The notes under the pieces: model-generated
What the model saw: the letters and a program-made list of their open reading frames with translations, nothing else
What the model was told of the DNA's origin: nothing
Database searches by the model: none
In this document: positions 1-11,320 of the stretch, piece by piece
Layout: each line of letters opens with the position of its first letter
How positions within the stretch are numbered: position 1 is the first letter of the stretch
Program-made: the position numbers and the translations under genes
NCBI RefSeq assembly: GCF_001649575.2
Contig: NC_051450.1
Location: 7,168,645-7,232,644 of the forward strand
Reading direction: 5' to 3'
Origin: Kryptolebias marmoratus
Lineage: Eukaryota; Chordata; Actinopteri; Cyprinodontiformes; Rivulidae
DNA length: 64,000 bases

Positions 1-1070
1 CCTGACTGCTAAAATAAAGACCAGAAGAAGAAGAGCGCCACTTACGGTGAAACACAACCGAGGTAACTTGCTAAAAATATTCTCCTTCAATTCCACGAAG
101 CTGAAGTTAGTTTCCGATTGCAGCTTCCGATTCGGAAAATGGCTAAAGGACGATTCCACCTAATTTCTCACTACCTTCAGCATCTTTAATCTACTCTAGT
201 TAAAAAACTACAACACCTAGACACTTCAAACCTGGACCAAAATGTTCTGCACTGATTGCAGAATATTTAAAACTAAGTGTGTGATTTGTGAAACCTTAAT
301 TTAATTTAATTAAATAAAGGGGGACTTCAGCACTTTTTTTTGCATCCGGACCACACTAGAACTGGTCCAGCTCCAAAACTACATCACCTCACTGGTATTT
401 GATAAAAAGGTCAAATCTATGCTAAAATCTTTTCTGAATGTGTTTGTGCAGCGTGAACAATCAACGTTCATAAAAACTAATTCATGTCATTTCAGTGAGT
501 CATCATGGTTGTGCCCTGAGTCCTCTGTTGCTTAAGGTGACATCGCACCCCATGAATTTACAAACACGCACAAATACATGTCATATACACATTCAAGTCA
601 CTTGTTTTAAATAAATGTTTCTATTTTAATTAGGTTTTGGTCTTCGTTGTAACTGATGAGCAGGGGGATAATGAGTGGTTGACCTCAGTATTTTTTAAAG
701 TCTGACTACGGCCCTGTTCTCAACACTTTGTAATCAAACCTTTCTCCGCACTCGGTGTGCTCATGGGGTTCAAGCAAAATATTGGAGTACGTGGGGGAAA
801 AAAAAAGCCACAGGTGGGTTTTGAACCTCCAACCCAATAGGTCATTTACTGTGAAGGAACAGGCTCTAACCTTTGTACCGCCATGGTACCCTGTTCAGAA
901 TCAGATCACAGCAAAACAAACAACATGGCAGGTTTTCTGACATACAAAACACACATTTATCATTTATTTCCAGCATTGTGACAGCTCATAAAACACAGCA
1001 TGCAGTCATTTTCTTTGTGGTTTAATAAATTACATAAACATAAAAATAAAGAAATCAAATCCTAAATTGA
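1..1070. other. Upstream non-coding DNA with a tRNA-like SINE remnant
   Basis: No gene is recognisable here. At about 800-900 the minus strand contains GGTTCAAAACC (reverse complement at about 818-829), which fits an RNA polymerase III B-box (GGTTCRANNCC) of a tRNA-derived SINE. The neighbouring text has the look of a tRNA-head SINE. The rest is AT-rich and shows no convincing exon. Confidence 0.35.
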
Positions 1071-1074
1071 TTTA

Positions 1075-1562
1075 TTTTTGTGGTGATTTGGCTTTTTTCT
1101 GGGTTTTGTTTTTGTTTTACTTTGATTTTAGTTATTTGGTTTTTGTTTTGTTTCTTTTGTGTTATTTGGTTGTACTTTTCGTTTTTGTCTCATGTTTCAT
1201 GTTCATTTTCACTCTCCCCCAGTCATTCACTTCTCTGTCAGACACGCCCATCTTCACCTGTCCCGACTCAGCAATCATTCCACCTGTTCCCACTCACCTC
1301 GTTATCCCCAGTCTTTAAAACCCGGTCATTTCTCTCCATACCTCGCTGGTCCATTGTCTATTGTTTGTTTTTTCACTGTTAGTTTCCATCCTGCCTGTTC
1401 CCGGTCCTGGTCCTGTTCGTATTTTCGTTCTTGTGTTAGTTTGTTTTTATTTGTTTGCTGCCAAGTCAGCCTTTTATTTTGTTTGTTCTTCAATTAATAA
1501 ATTAGTTTCCTTTAATATGAGTCTGCGCTCCGGGTTCGCTTCCTCCACCCCACATCATGACA
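1075..1562 (+). repeat. LTR-like dispersed repeat, copy A
   Basis: This is a T-rich block (about 1075-1200) followed by a pyrimidine/C-rich part. A CTTTAAAACC TATA-like site lies near 1314, a polyadenylation signal (AATAAA) near 1496-1501, and a short tail ends in CATCATGACA. The same order of parts recurs at 57520-57960 (plus) and 18193-18616 (minus). A promoter-like site plus a poly(A) signal inside a few hundred bases, ending in ..TGACA, suits a solo LTR of a retroelement. A non-autonomous element of another class is possible. The left boundary is uncertain. Confidence 0.45.
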
Positions 1563-1570
1563 ATTTTATT

Positions 1571-2664
1571 AAATGAATCAATGTTACATCATTAAAAAAG
1601 AAACAGAACAGAACCAAAACATTTAAAATTTGCTGATATACATCTTTTTGGTGAGCAGTTTCATGCAGATTTATAGCATTACATTGTTCTGCAGGTGTTA
1701 GGTGTATCTGCAGTCTATGTTACGTCCTGTAAATAGTGTGTGTGTGTGTTTAAACATTGTAACATAAACATTCTTGCCACCTAGTGATATGGTTTGAGTA
1801 TTTCAGATTTTTTTCAAATGTATGGATGTGGAGAAGAATATATAAACAGATTTTAAAAACATCTGGAGTAGTGATAATGGAGCCCTAATAAATGATGATA
1901 AATATTATTATTGTGATTTTGGTCTGTTAGTTTGACACATGGACTTTCTAAAATCGTGGAATACATTTGAATCAGAGGAAACACTGAGGCAGGTAATGAT
2001 CTATAATAAACACAACAATTATGACGGTGTAAACGCTAAAAGGAGGATATTTGTCTTGCTCAGAGTGTTCAAAGTGGCTGAGGTAACACCACCAGAAGAG
2101 GGCATAGTCACTCTCTTTGGAAAAGTAGTGGGCCGAGGTTTGAAACACATCCACCTGAAACAACCACAGCAGTTTGTATCGAAGGAAGTACACCTGATCG
2201 AGATGGAAACCATCCAGGCCCACAGCTTTGCCCTGTTTTTAGTTTGTAGTTGTAACAAATGTGTTTCTTGGCAAAAAACTAAAGTGATGTCTCGCTGTTT
2301 GTTCCTGAAGACAAACTCTACAGAGACAGTGACAGTTGTAACAAAAACCTATCATCCTCTCATTGTGTGTCACTTCATCCTCTGTCATGTCTTGCTGTTT
2401 TTTTTCCTCTTTTCTTTGTCGGAAACGGTGATTGTGGTGTGCACAACCGTTGCTTTTCTGAGGCTTCTATCTTTAGACTCCGGCAGCCAAATCACCCCAC
2501 TTCACTTCAGTTGTTGCCATAGGAACAGGACTGCCAGATCATCAGCACAAGAGTAATGCTGGTGTGTTGATGAGAACGAGAGCGGGCGATAATAAATGAA
2601 ATGTTAGAAATGGCTGCACAGTAAATGAATGAAACAGGTACTGTTGTGAATTGTAGAGTGTGTT
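1571..2664. other. Non-coding DNA with one long unassigned open frame
   Basis: A plus-strand frame of 205 codons is open from 1939 to 2556. Its translation shows no domain I recognise, and its second half becomes hydrophobic and Cys-rich. It has no splice-site or promoter context. It may be a chance frame or a decayed transposon piece. The remainder is AT-rich and unassigned. Confidence 0.3.
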
Positions 2665-3565
2665 GTGTGAACTAGGCCTGTCACGATAACAAATTTTGCT
2701 GGATGATTAATTGTCTCAGAAATTATTGCGATAAACAATAATATCGTTTGGAGGCCGTTTTAAACTAATGTAATGATAATAACATAATAATGCATCCTAA
2801 GTACATCCTCTCAAAGATTAATAAACTTTACTTGTAACAGAACACTTGGCACTGGAACTGGATAACAAAATAAACAAAACAACCGAAAACAAAAACAAAA
2901 TGGACTCTCAGTCTCCGTTAACAAAAAATGCACTTGAATAAAAAGCGGAAATAAATAAATATATAAATAAATAAATATTGTCCAGGAGGCAAATAAATAA
3001 AACATTCAACCAAATCAGTACGAATTATTAAGTCCGTAAACTAAACTGCCTTTCAAAAAGTAATAATCATTCATTTTATATAGAGAAGATGGACAAAACT
3101 GCCAGTTTTATAAACAAAAAGTGCAAACTAAAAAAAGCATACGGCGACGTACCGGCTCTCAAAGGTTCAGCGGTTCACCTCGGTCATTTGGTTTGAATCC
3201 GAAGTGCTCCCACACCGCTGCTGTTACTTCAACTTTGAAACCAATCCCATTTCTTTTTTTCCCCCAATATCAAACAGCGTTTCTTTAGCTTGCTAACTCC
3301 TGGAGGGGGCTACTGTTAAAAAGGTACAAGCTGAGGCACCTCGGCTGGCTACCTGACACGATAGGCCACACCTCCCTAACGCTAAGAGAAAAGGAGGGAG
3401 TCAGTGAAGAGCACCGGTGCTCAGCCTTTTGTCATCCAGTGTCTTCAGTAGAAAGAGAGAGAGACACAAAGGAATGATAATGCAGATAAATGAAACTTAT
3501 CGACCTCATTTTTTTAACTTGCGATTAATTGAGTTATCGTTTATGGCGACAGGCGTAGTGTGAAC
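2665..3565. mobile_element. hAT-type non-autonomous DNA transposon with perfect 8-bp target duplication
   Basis: The element body is 2673-3557 (885 bp). Its ends are imperfect inverted repeats: left TAGGCCTGTCACGATAAC, right end in reverse complement TACGCCTGTCGCCATAAA. The flanks are a perfect 8-bp direct repeat, GTGTGAAC, at 2665-2672 and 3558-3565. Eight-base target duplications and short inverted ends are the signature of the hAT superfamily. The interior has no transposase frame, so it is non-autonomous. ATCG-rich subterminal sequence (GCGATAA/TTATCG) is repeated near both ends. Confidence 0.82.
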
Positions 3566-4955
3566 CCCCGACAGCAGGGCTCCTAACCCTCAAAAGAGAG
3601 AGAGGCAGAGATAGAGAGAGGTAGAGAAGCCCTTGTAACTTCGTGTCAGTTTGACCCAAACTATAAGCAGTTCAGAAAAATGTGTGTTATGTCCAGCTAA
3701 TCTGCTTTTGTTTGACCCAAAGGCTACGGGAAGGTTAAGAGAGCGTCAATCAGCTGAAAAACCTAATGACACCAAGCTAACACGTGAACATATCATCGCT
3801 CTAATATACTTTCATTTTTCAGACACAAGCTATCGAGTTCTTAGACAGAAGTAGAGCAAAAGTTGACTGATAATGCCTACATCCATATGATGTAAATGGA
3901 AGAGATTTAATCCAGTTTAGCTTTGATTAGAAACAGACGTCTCATTTCAAGGTACTTTACAAAGAGGCAAATAAAACAAAGCCCAACCATACACAATTCA
4001 GTTCACATTAGGAAAATTCAATTTATTATAATCAGTTCATAAGAACTGTGTGTTCTGTCCAGCTAATGTTTTTGGGTGGGATTCAGGCTTAAGGAGAACT
4101 GTAGTGGGGACAGACATACAATTCATACTTTGATTTGGCCTGTAGAATCATCTTCCATCCACTGAAGGCTCTTAGTGAAAGCACATGGTGTGAGTTAAGG
4201 TGAAGAAACATGCTGTGTGCTGTCTATAACGTGACCGAAGCTTGAAAACTATCAGACATCTAACATCAAGACAATATCTAACATTTTTGACTTCCAACAC
4301 CCAACCAACTCTCTCCCATGGGTTACCTCACCAGCAGTGCCACATTGTAGATGTGGATCCTCTCGTACGAATGGTGGGTAGGCACAAAAACGTGACATTC
4401 AACCTTTTCCATGCAACTCCTTAGATGTAGCAATAATGAACGAACAAACGTATTCGGTACGTTTCTAAAGGCTTTAGTCTGTTAGTGACACTTAGAGGGC
4501 ATGTTGGAAACTGGTAATGATGGGAAAGCTTGTTGGACACACCAGAGACACGTGTATACAGTTACATGAGGGGATATTGAAGCATGCACAAGTGGAGCAG
4601 AAAATACCTTTAACAACAATAGCTTGAGAGAGGTTTATTATTATTCAGGGTGCAAGCCTGTGGAGGGTAAGCAAGGGTAAGCAGCTGCGACGCTCTATTT
4701 TTAATGATTTTTTTGTTGTTGTTGTTTAGTGCCAATATATGCCTTTAGGGCTTTCTGGGCTTCTTCCTTCAATGGAGACTTATATTAGTTTAAAAATTGT
4801 TAAAGGAGACAAAGAATTACACTGGTCCATCTGCTGGTGGGGCTTTTATAAAGATGAACACGTTTTGGCCTCACACACAAAATCTTTATGTTAGGATAAT
4901 GCTTGTATCGCTTTGAGTCTTTTTTTTAAATATAGCTATGTCTTGAGGGTGTAAG
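3566..4955. other. Non-coding DNA, unassigned
   Basis: There are short purine-rich GAGA stretches just after the hAT element (3590-3630) and AT-rich sequence beyond. I see no exon, RNA gene or clear transposon end. Confidence 0.4.
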
Positions 4956-4959
4956 GCTT

Positions 4960-6230
4960 TTAGTGCAAAACTGCAAAAGTAAATTTTTACAACTCCTAGG
5001 GTTCAAGTGCAATCTGCATCAATCATTTATAGAGCAAGCTGAAGAAAAGCTGCTGAGAGAAAATTTTGAATTTAACAAAAATGAAGTTATACTTACACAA
5101 GTTGTATTTGTTTGCTGGCAAAATAGAAAAATTAAGATATCTCAGCTACTGTATATTACCTGCTATCAACATGTACTTCATAACTCCAGGTGAAAACCCC
5201 TATATGAGTAAATGTACTAAAAATCACAACTGTCAAATACTATGGGGCTATAAATCAATGTATAATGTAATATTGTTTTTATCACAACAATGGCTGGATA
5301 GGTATGTACCAAAATAAAGTCCCATGTTCAGGTAACAACCCTGAGTCTTGCATATTAATATCGCAATGATTGGTTAAAGTATGGTCAAAAACAAATTTTG
5401 ATTAAAAGTTCATGAAAAAGCACACTTTTGTACTGCAGAGACGTGTTAATTGGATGATTCCAGACATTTTGTCGACACTAACTTATTGTGTAATTTGAAG
5501 TCCAACCTTGAACATTTTTGGAAATTGGCTAAACCTTTGTGTCTCTACCATCAATACCTGCTACACTGCTACTTAGAAACAAAAAGAACACACACATCCA
5601 TCTACATGTAGCACTTTGTTAAAGGTCAACACAGTTTGGTCTCTAAATCCTAAACTGTGCGTCACACAAAGAAAAGCTTTATATCACTGTAATCCTTCAA
5701 TGATTTAGTCTTTTGCCAAGTATGATTATGTCTTGAATGCTCCTCCTAAACTTAATCTGCGTTAAACTTTCCATTTAACATCTACAGAGCCAGCCAAAAA
5801 ATGGTACTGAAAATAAAGTTGGGATTTCAAAAAATGAGCAAATCAAGCTCATGGAAGTGTTACGCCTTAGCTGACAAAATGGGAAAATCAGCATATCTTC
5901 ACTATATTGACTGATATCCAGAAACTCTTTCCTGAGTAAATGTACCAACGGTATTAGCTGCCAACAGAGTGCAGTGATTGGACAGATGTGCACCAAACAA
6001 AGAAACTTGTTCAGGAAGACATCCTAACTCCTGCACAGGAATGTAATAATGATTGACGAAAGTAGGTGTTGCTTGTGATCAGTAAACCAAATTTGATTAA
6101 ACAATTTTTTTTTTTTAATCACCAAAAGACTTTTGGCTCTGCAGAGCTCGAATTTTCAAAACCCATTCCTTGAATGATTCCAGACATTTGGCTTCAAGAT
6201 TTTCCCGCAGGTCCATCAGGGGCTTGAGCC
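4960..6230. repeat. Diverged tandem duplication, unit about 0.7 kb
   Basis: Blocks in 4960-5510 reappear in the same order in about 5770-6200. GAGTAAATGTAC is at 5207 and 5934. A stretch with GGTATGTACCAAAATAAAG (5301) resembles GATGTGCACCAAACAAAG (5984). GTTCAGG recurs shortly after each. TTTTG..CTCTGCAGAG or TACTGCAGAG is followed by GATGATTCCAGACATTT near 5452 and TGAATGATTCCAGACATTT near 6171. The offset runs from 685 to 720 bases, so the copies have accumulated indels. No coding frame spans either copy. Confidence 0.6.
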
Positions 6231-6257
6231 TCAATCATAACTGCTTGCCATTCTAGT

Positions 6258-6272
6258 TATTTTTATTATTAT

Positions 6273-6304
<32 letters not shown>

Positions 6305-6315
6305 GTGGTAGTAGT
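6258..6315. repeat. ATT/AAT trinucleotide microsatellite
   Basis: Runs of TTATTATTATTA and AATAATAATAAT adjoin each other, giving a self-complementary tract followed by a GTAGTAGTAG run. Confidence 0.85.
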
Positions 6316-6793
6316 AGTCTTAATATTGCAGGATTAATAAAACAGCAACAACAGGATTTTTTACTTTTTGACATTCACTGATAAAAGAGATGATTAATAA
6401 TATTTTTCCTGACATGCCTGCCTTCTTTTTGTGAAGGCAGTAGTGCAATAGATCACTGTATGTCCTCACTGATTCTACCAGCTTTCAGGAGGTGGCAAAG
6501 ATTTTACACTAAACCCATGCTGCAAACAGTGCTGAGATTTGAGAAACATGCACCGTTTGCCCCAACAGTTATTTACATATGGGGGGGTTTCCTCTAAATG
6601 CTACACAATATTGCATTTAAATGTGTACAAACTGCACCAGAACAGACAAATGCTCTTTGGTTAAGAGTCAGAAAAGTTCACTTTGTGTGGGCTTCATGAA
6701 GTAGATGGACACGCAAAGTCTGAAATTGTGCTTGGTAAAGATACTCAAATCATTAGTGTATCTGGGCTTCTGTGAGCTTGTCAGTCTATCCAA

Positions 6794-7045
6794 CCTCTTC
6801 TTCTTTTTTTGGCGGCCTCCTTTAGTGGTCACCACAGTAGATTATCTTCCTCCATCTGCCCCCATCCCAGCATCCTCCTCTGTTACACCGACTCCCTGCA
6901 AAGCCTCCTCCCCTGCATCCATGAACTTTCTCTGTGGTCTTCCTCTTTTCATCCTCCCTGGCAGCTCAATATCCAGCATACTTTGTCCAATATTTGCACT
7001 GTGCTTCTTCTGCACATGTTCAGTTCTAGCTGGAATGGGCCAGTG
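6794..7045 (-). mobile_element. RTE-type LINE fragment (reverse transcriptase C-terminal end)
   Basis: The minus strand at 6842-7030 reads SMLDIELPGRMKRGRPQRKF and then a VGVTEEDA stretch. This is the 3'-end signature of RTE LINEs, which encode an apurinic endonuclease and reverse transcriptase. The same motif family occurs in the plus-strand copies at 31.3-32.6 kb and 62.4-63.2 kb. Only the terminal part of the ORF remains, as expected from 5' truncation. Confidence 0.75.
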
Positions 7046-7329
7046 CTGGTCACAAGGCCAGATAAATAAAAAAAAGGTTGCATCAGGAAGGAGAGCCGAC
7101 AAAATCAAACATGTGTACCATCTGTGCAACCATCTCATGTTAAGAAATGCTGCTTTACACTTGGATTTCCTCTGCAATACTTAAAAAAAAGCATCATTTG
7201 TGGAGGTTGCTGTTGCTATGGCAACAACATTCCAAATTTGCTTCTTTGGGAGACAGAACAGAGAGCCTACTATACAGAAATACAGTTCCATGTGAAATAC
7301 ATAACATTTGCATGCATTTGGGTGTGCAA

Positions 7330-7332
<3 letters not shown>

Positions 7333-7388
<56 letters not shown>
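7333..7388. repeat. (TA)n microsatellite
   Basis: About 28 TA units, followed by a short (CA)n. The apparent Ile-Tyr repeat frames on both strands are artefacts of this tract. Confidence 0.95.
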
Positions 7389-7392
<4 letters not shown>

Positions 7393-7399
7393 CACACAC

Positions 7400-8190
7400 A
7401 CTGATTGTCCGCACATATGAGCAACCAGCAGCATTTACGACAAATGCTGGTTGATGAATTGAATGCCATCCCACAGCAGTGTAGCACCAAGCTGGTGAGC
7501 AGCATGAGGAGGAGGTGGCAGGCTGTTGTGGCTGTGTATGGTTCTTCCACATGCTACTACGGCCCCAGTTTGTTAAAATAATAAATTTGTACATTTTCAA
7601 TATGTCTGGTTTCTTTAGGCTTTAATCATCCGGTCCAATAAACACCAAACAAGAGTCAATAGCAGAATAAGCTATTTGGAATTGGCAGAGAAGATTTGGC
7701 AAGTATTTCAAGGGCCCAACCCACATGTTCAACTCTGCTGCTCAACTCACAAATACATTTTCCTTACAAATAAGGGCACCATGTTATTTTCATTTGATTT
7801 GAGCATTTATCAAATCATTTATATGTATTTTATTTTGATTTGATAAGAGCGACAATGCATAGTCAGTGTAGCACCCATGTTATTATTTGGCTTTTAATCT
7901 TTGTTTCTGTCAGTATTTTTGATTCACTACTCCTGCAGATTTAGAAAACTATACAAAACACACACACACACAAATTACTACTATTTTAGGACTTTTGGCA
8001 GTGGTATGTCATACAGTATATGAAAATTGAAAAAAAAAAACAAAACAAAACAAAACCCTAAAGACCCATTGGCAGCAACTTTAACATTTCTTTTGGTCTT
8101 GGTTCTTCTTCTTCTTTTATAGATTATGCATCAAAACATCTGTATTTTCTCAACGTAGTTTATTACAAATTGAAGTTACAAATTCCTATT
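7400..8190. other. Non-coding DNA, unassigned
   Basis: AT-rich upstream sequence with short A-runs and a small (CA)n at 7959-7971. I see no gene or complete element. Confidence 0.4.
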
Positions 8191-8194
8191 GGGC

Positions 8195-8525
8195 TTTAGA
8201 AAATAAAGTTTGATGGATGTTGGAATTTCAGGCAGTAACTGCCTAAAAATGCTTCAACTGCCCTTAGAAAAGACACAATTGGCTCTAACGATGCCCATTT
8301 TAAAGACAGAGCTAAAATTTGGTGTGGTAGTAACAGAGCATCATCCCCACACATACTTTGAGTGCCTCACATTGCACAATACCTTTACCTAAAATGTTGA
8401 CAATAAACGTTGGAGTTAACTGTTAGCAAAATGTCATGAACCACCGGATAAACTTAAATTAAACTAACTCTTGGAGTCAATGCAATTCGAGATGGACGCC
8501 ACAGCTTAATCAACTTTAGCCAACC
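8195..8525. repeat. Copy of a dispersed teleost-like repeat with the AGCTAAAATTTGGTGTGGTA core
   Basis: It contains GAGCTAAAATTTGGTGTGGTAG near 8310. It also has a GTTAGCAAAATGTCATGAACCACC stretch near 8424 and a GATGGACGCCAC stretch near 8491. The same three landmarks appear, in part repeatedly, in 21530-22330. Related text occurs at 36.9 kb, 41.66 kb and 53.29 kb. No coding frame explains the conservation, so it is treated as a non-autonomous repeat of unknown class. Confidence 0.55.
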
Positions 8526-8599
8526 CAGAAGTAGTTATGTTTGTGCATGTGTGTGATGCTTTTATGAAATAATTGTTTGTCAGTGGTATTTTTGGGACA

Positions 8600-8806
8600 C
8601 GGCTGAGCTCTGTGACGGACTCACAGGGACCAGATAAAGGCACAGAAGGGGGGGAGGGGGATCCTCCCAGCCAATCTGAAGCTCTCTCTCTCAGCCTACA
8701 CAATCTTCTCACACAGCCTCAGGCTTGGTGATGTGTACAGTCTGAGAGGGAGCTCTACCTTTCAAACACACTCTGCTGCTTCAGGACACACAAAGCAAAA
8801 AAATCG
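8600..8806 (+). promoter_or_regulatory. Possible PALM2 promoter and non-coding first exon
   Basis: This is a locally GC-richer block in AT-rich surroundings. It has a G-rich stretch (8647-8661), a CCAAT box (CAGCCAATCTGAAG, 8669-8682) and a CT-rich initiator-like region. It ends in a consensus splice donor, ATCG|GTGAGTAC, with the exon end at 8806. The first coding exon at 23113 has an acceptor and starts only 6 bases before its ATG, so an upstream non-coding exon is needed. This block is the best candidate I see on the plus strand. The distance (14.3 kb) is plausible for a fish first intron. It is inferred, with no transcript evidence. Confidence 0.4.
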
Positions 8807-9705
8807 GTGAGTACACATCTCTGCTCTTCGCTTTTTTCTCACTAAAATACAGCTACTGAATTGGGGCTTTCACAGAAAAATAGTCTTGTATTGTGAACAC
8901 AGACTGACACTTGGACTAGTTTATACCATGTACCACTTATCTAGGTGTTTCTATATGTCCATTTGGAGATAAGATAAGGACCAAGGGTTTCTTGATTCTT
9001 TAATCTTTTAATTCCATTAGCTTGTCAGCTGTTTGTAGCATCCTAGCAGGGGTCTGGCTTTACCTATCACATATTTTTACTCTCAGATGTGCAGCTACAG
9101 GGTATCACTATTCATCTGTTCAAAAAAAAAAATCTAGTGTCTTTTATCAAAATTTGATCTTAAAATGCCAGAAAGCAGAGAGGAAACGGTCTGTGTGAGT
9201 TTGATGAGTTGATTCACAGAGCCTCACAGATGCACTCCCACGTACACTCTGCTGCTCTTGGCTGTGTTAGGAGAAGCAGTGAGCCTCTGCTCGCTCCCTC
9301 TCACTTATGAAATCCAGATAAACACTAAATCGCATGTGGCCCACTACAGGAGCAGAGATGCCAATGAGAACTGCTCCTATTTTCGCATCTTTAGTGGCAT
9401 TCAAAAGTCAAACTGTCGCTGCCTTTGAATTCAAGAATGAACAAGTTCTGATTACTTTTCCTTCCAGGAGAAATATTTGTATTGAAGATTTAGCAGTATA
9501 ACCCAGGGTTTGTTTCCAGTTCAGCAAAATCGAACTTTGGGAAGTCATGTAAACACTCTATAAACTGCATTATCATAAAAAAGTGGTAATAATGACAGAA
9601 TAGTACAGAAATTTCAGTAGCATTTGCTAATAAGGAACGCAGAACCCTGCTTTGTAAATGATGAACTAACCATGAACTAATGATGAACAAGACAACCCTT
9701 TATTT
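8807..9705 (+). other. Putative PALM2 intron 1, proximal part
   Basis: The only landmark is a moderately GC-rich segment at 9180-9320, which could be regulatory but has no specific motif I can name. The rest is AT-rich. Confidence 0.3.
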
Positions 9706-9709
9706 TACA

Positions 9710-10712
9710 GAGCACATACAAGGTACTTACTGAGCACTTCTAGGGTTGTAATTGGGTATGTACAAGGGTACCCACAAAGTACCTGTCGTGTACTTACCAT
9801 GGAAATACTGGGTATATACACAGTACCTAAAGGTTACTGATTGGGTACTATTAGGGATACTTATGGGGACTTAACAAAAGCATACATTGTACTTATGGGG
9901 GTATATGCTGAGTACTTACAGGGTATTTTGGAGAGTAGTTATGGTTGTGCTTACAGAGTACCCTGAAAATCTTATGTGAATCTTCTGTATGTGATTAGTA
10001 AATACCCTGTAAGTAATTGGTAAGTACATTGTAAGTTAGCGAAAATACCCCTAAAAGTACCCAATAATTACCATGTAATAATTGTACAAGTACCCAATAT
10101 GTTCTCTGTAAGTACCCTTTAGGTACTTTGTGGGTAACCCCAAAAGTAGTCATTAAGTACCATGTGGGGACCTTATAAGTACTAATTAAGTACACATTTA
10201 GTGTCTCATATTTTAGATATGTTTAGTTTCATGATTTCATTTAGATTATCTTAAATTTCATTTAGACTTCCAGCTCATATTTTAGATATTGTTGTGTGTG
10301 TTTTGACTCTGTATTCTTGTTTTCACATGTTGTAAAGCACTTTGTATCGCCTTGTTGCTAAAAGATGTTATATAAATACATTTGACTTGACCTGTAAGTA
10401 TGCTGTAGGTACTCTTTAAGAACCTCCTGTACGTAGACAGTTAGTACCCTTATAAGTACTCAGTATATACCCCTGGAAGTACCATGTAGCTACTCGGTAA
10501 GTACCTCTATTAGTAACCCTTACGAAAACTGGAAGTACAAAGTATCAAGTACCTTGTAGGTACTCTGTGGGTCCCTAATAAAGTACCCTTATAAGTACCC
10601 TGAAACATCAGTACATCCCCAATAAATACACATTAAGAATGTGAACTCTCTACTCAGTAAGTACACTGTAATTACTCTGAAAGTACCCCTGTAAGTACCT
10701 TGTAAGAACGTC
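9710..10712. repeat. GTAC-rich degenerate minisatellite, interrupted
   Basis: Two blocks (9710-10200 and 10392-10712) consist of dozens of degenerate units of roughly 14-17 bases built on (A/G)AGTACC(C/T)TGTAAGTAC. GTAC is its own reverse complement, so the array reads alike on both strands. The copies ACCATGAACTAA at 9669, 10777 and 10834 bracket the array. The 190-base interruption is annotated separately. Confidence 0.75.
10201..10391 (+). mobile_element. LINE/SINE 3' tail inserted in the minisatellite
   Basis: The sequence near 10331-10385 (TGTAAAGCACTTTGTATCGC, then a TATATAAATACATTTGA stretch) matches the widespread teleost LINE/SINE 3' tail of the form 'GTAAAGCACTTTG...TATATAAATAAA'. 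It splits the GTAC array into two parts. No ORF remains. Confidence 0.5.
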
Positions 10713-11320
10713 ATATCGCATTGATGGAGCTCAGAATAAAAAGTGCTGTCTTGTTTACCATTAGTTAATGGTTACTTAACCATGAACTAAGCATGAGTCT
10801 CCACAGCCAAAAAGTGCAGGTGATGAGTGGCAAACCATGAACTAAGAATTTCCCAGCGATGAAACTCAAAGTACACTATTAGCTCATTTATATCACATAA
10901 TTTTGTGTCATTTAAATGTGCCAAGATATTAATATTGATGTGGTGTGACTGCATGTCACTGAATGTATTTTCTGCTGGCCTTGTTGGTATATGGCACATG
11001 TCATGAAGTATTTTCTGCCTTTGACTTTCAGATGTTAGCACGCCATTAGCATCTATGAACAGTTGTCTGTTGTTTCTTTTTCCTTTCAGGCTTTTATTTT
11101 TGTCTCAGTGAGTTTTGTTTAACGAATAAACATGCCTGTCTCAGCTCTTTACGATGCTGTTTGATGCACTTTGCAACTGTGCAAATGTGCGTAATACAAG
11201 GAAGGGGTTCTGTAAAGACATTGGAGATATGCCGTTTTCATGCTCCATTCACTTGCACTAAGAAATCTGAATTGTACAAAAGTAAACAGCAGATAGATTT
11301 GTTAGTATCCTTTCCCAATA
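10713..11320 (+). other. Intron 1 sequence, unassigned
   Basis: AT-rich DNA with two copies of ACCATGAACTAA near 10777 and 10834. I see no exon. Confidence 0.35.

Noticed and set aside
800..900. A functional tRNA gene on the minus strand
   Set aside because: Only a B-box-like word is present. A cloverleaf could not be formed by eye, so it is treated as a SINE remnant.
1939..2556. 205-codon open frame as a gene
   Set aside because: No recognisable domain, no splice or promoter context. It is kept only as an unassigned frame.
7124..7600. Several overlapping frames with long Tyr-Ile repeats on both strands
   Set aside because: They are translations of the (TA)n tract and have no independent coding support.
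9710..10712. CRISPR-like array
   Set aside because: Units are short, degenerate and contiguous with no regular spacers, in a vertebrate genome.
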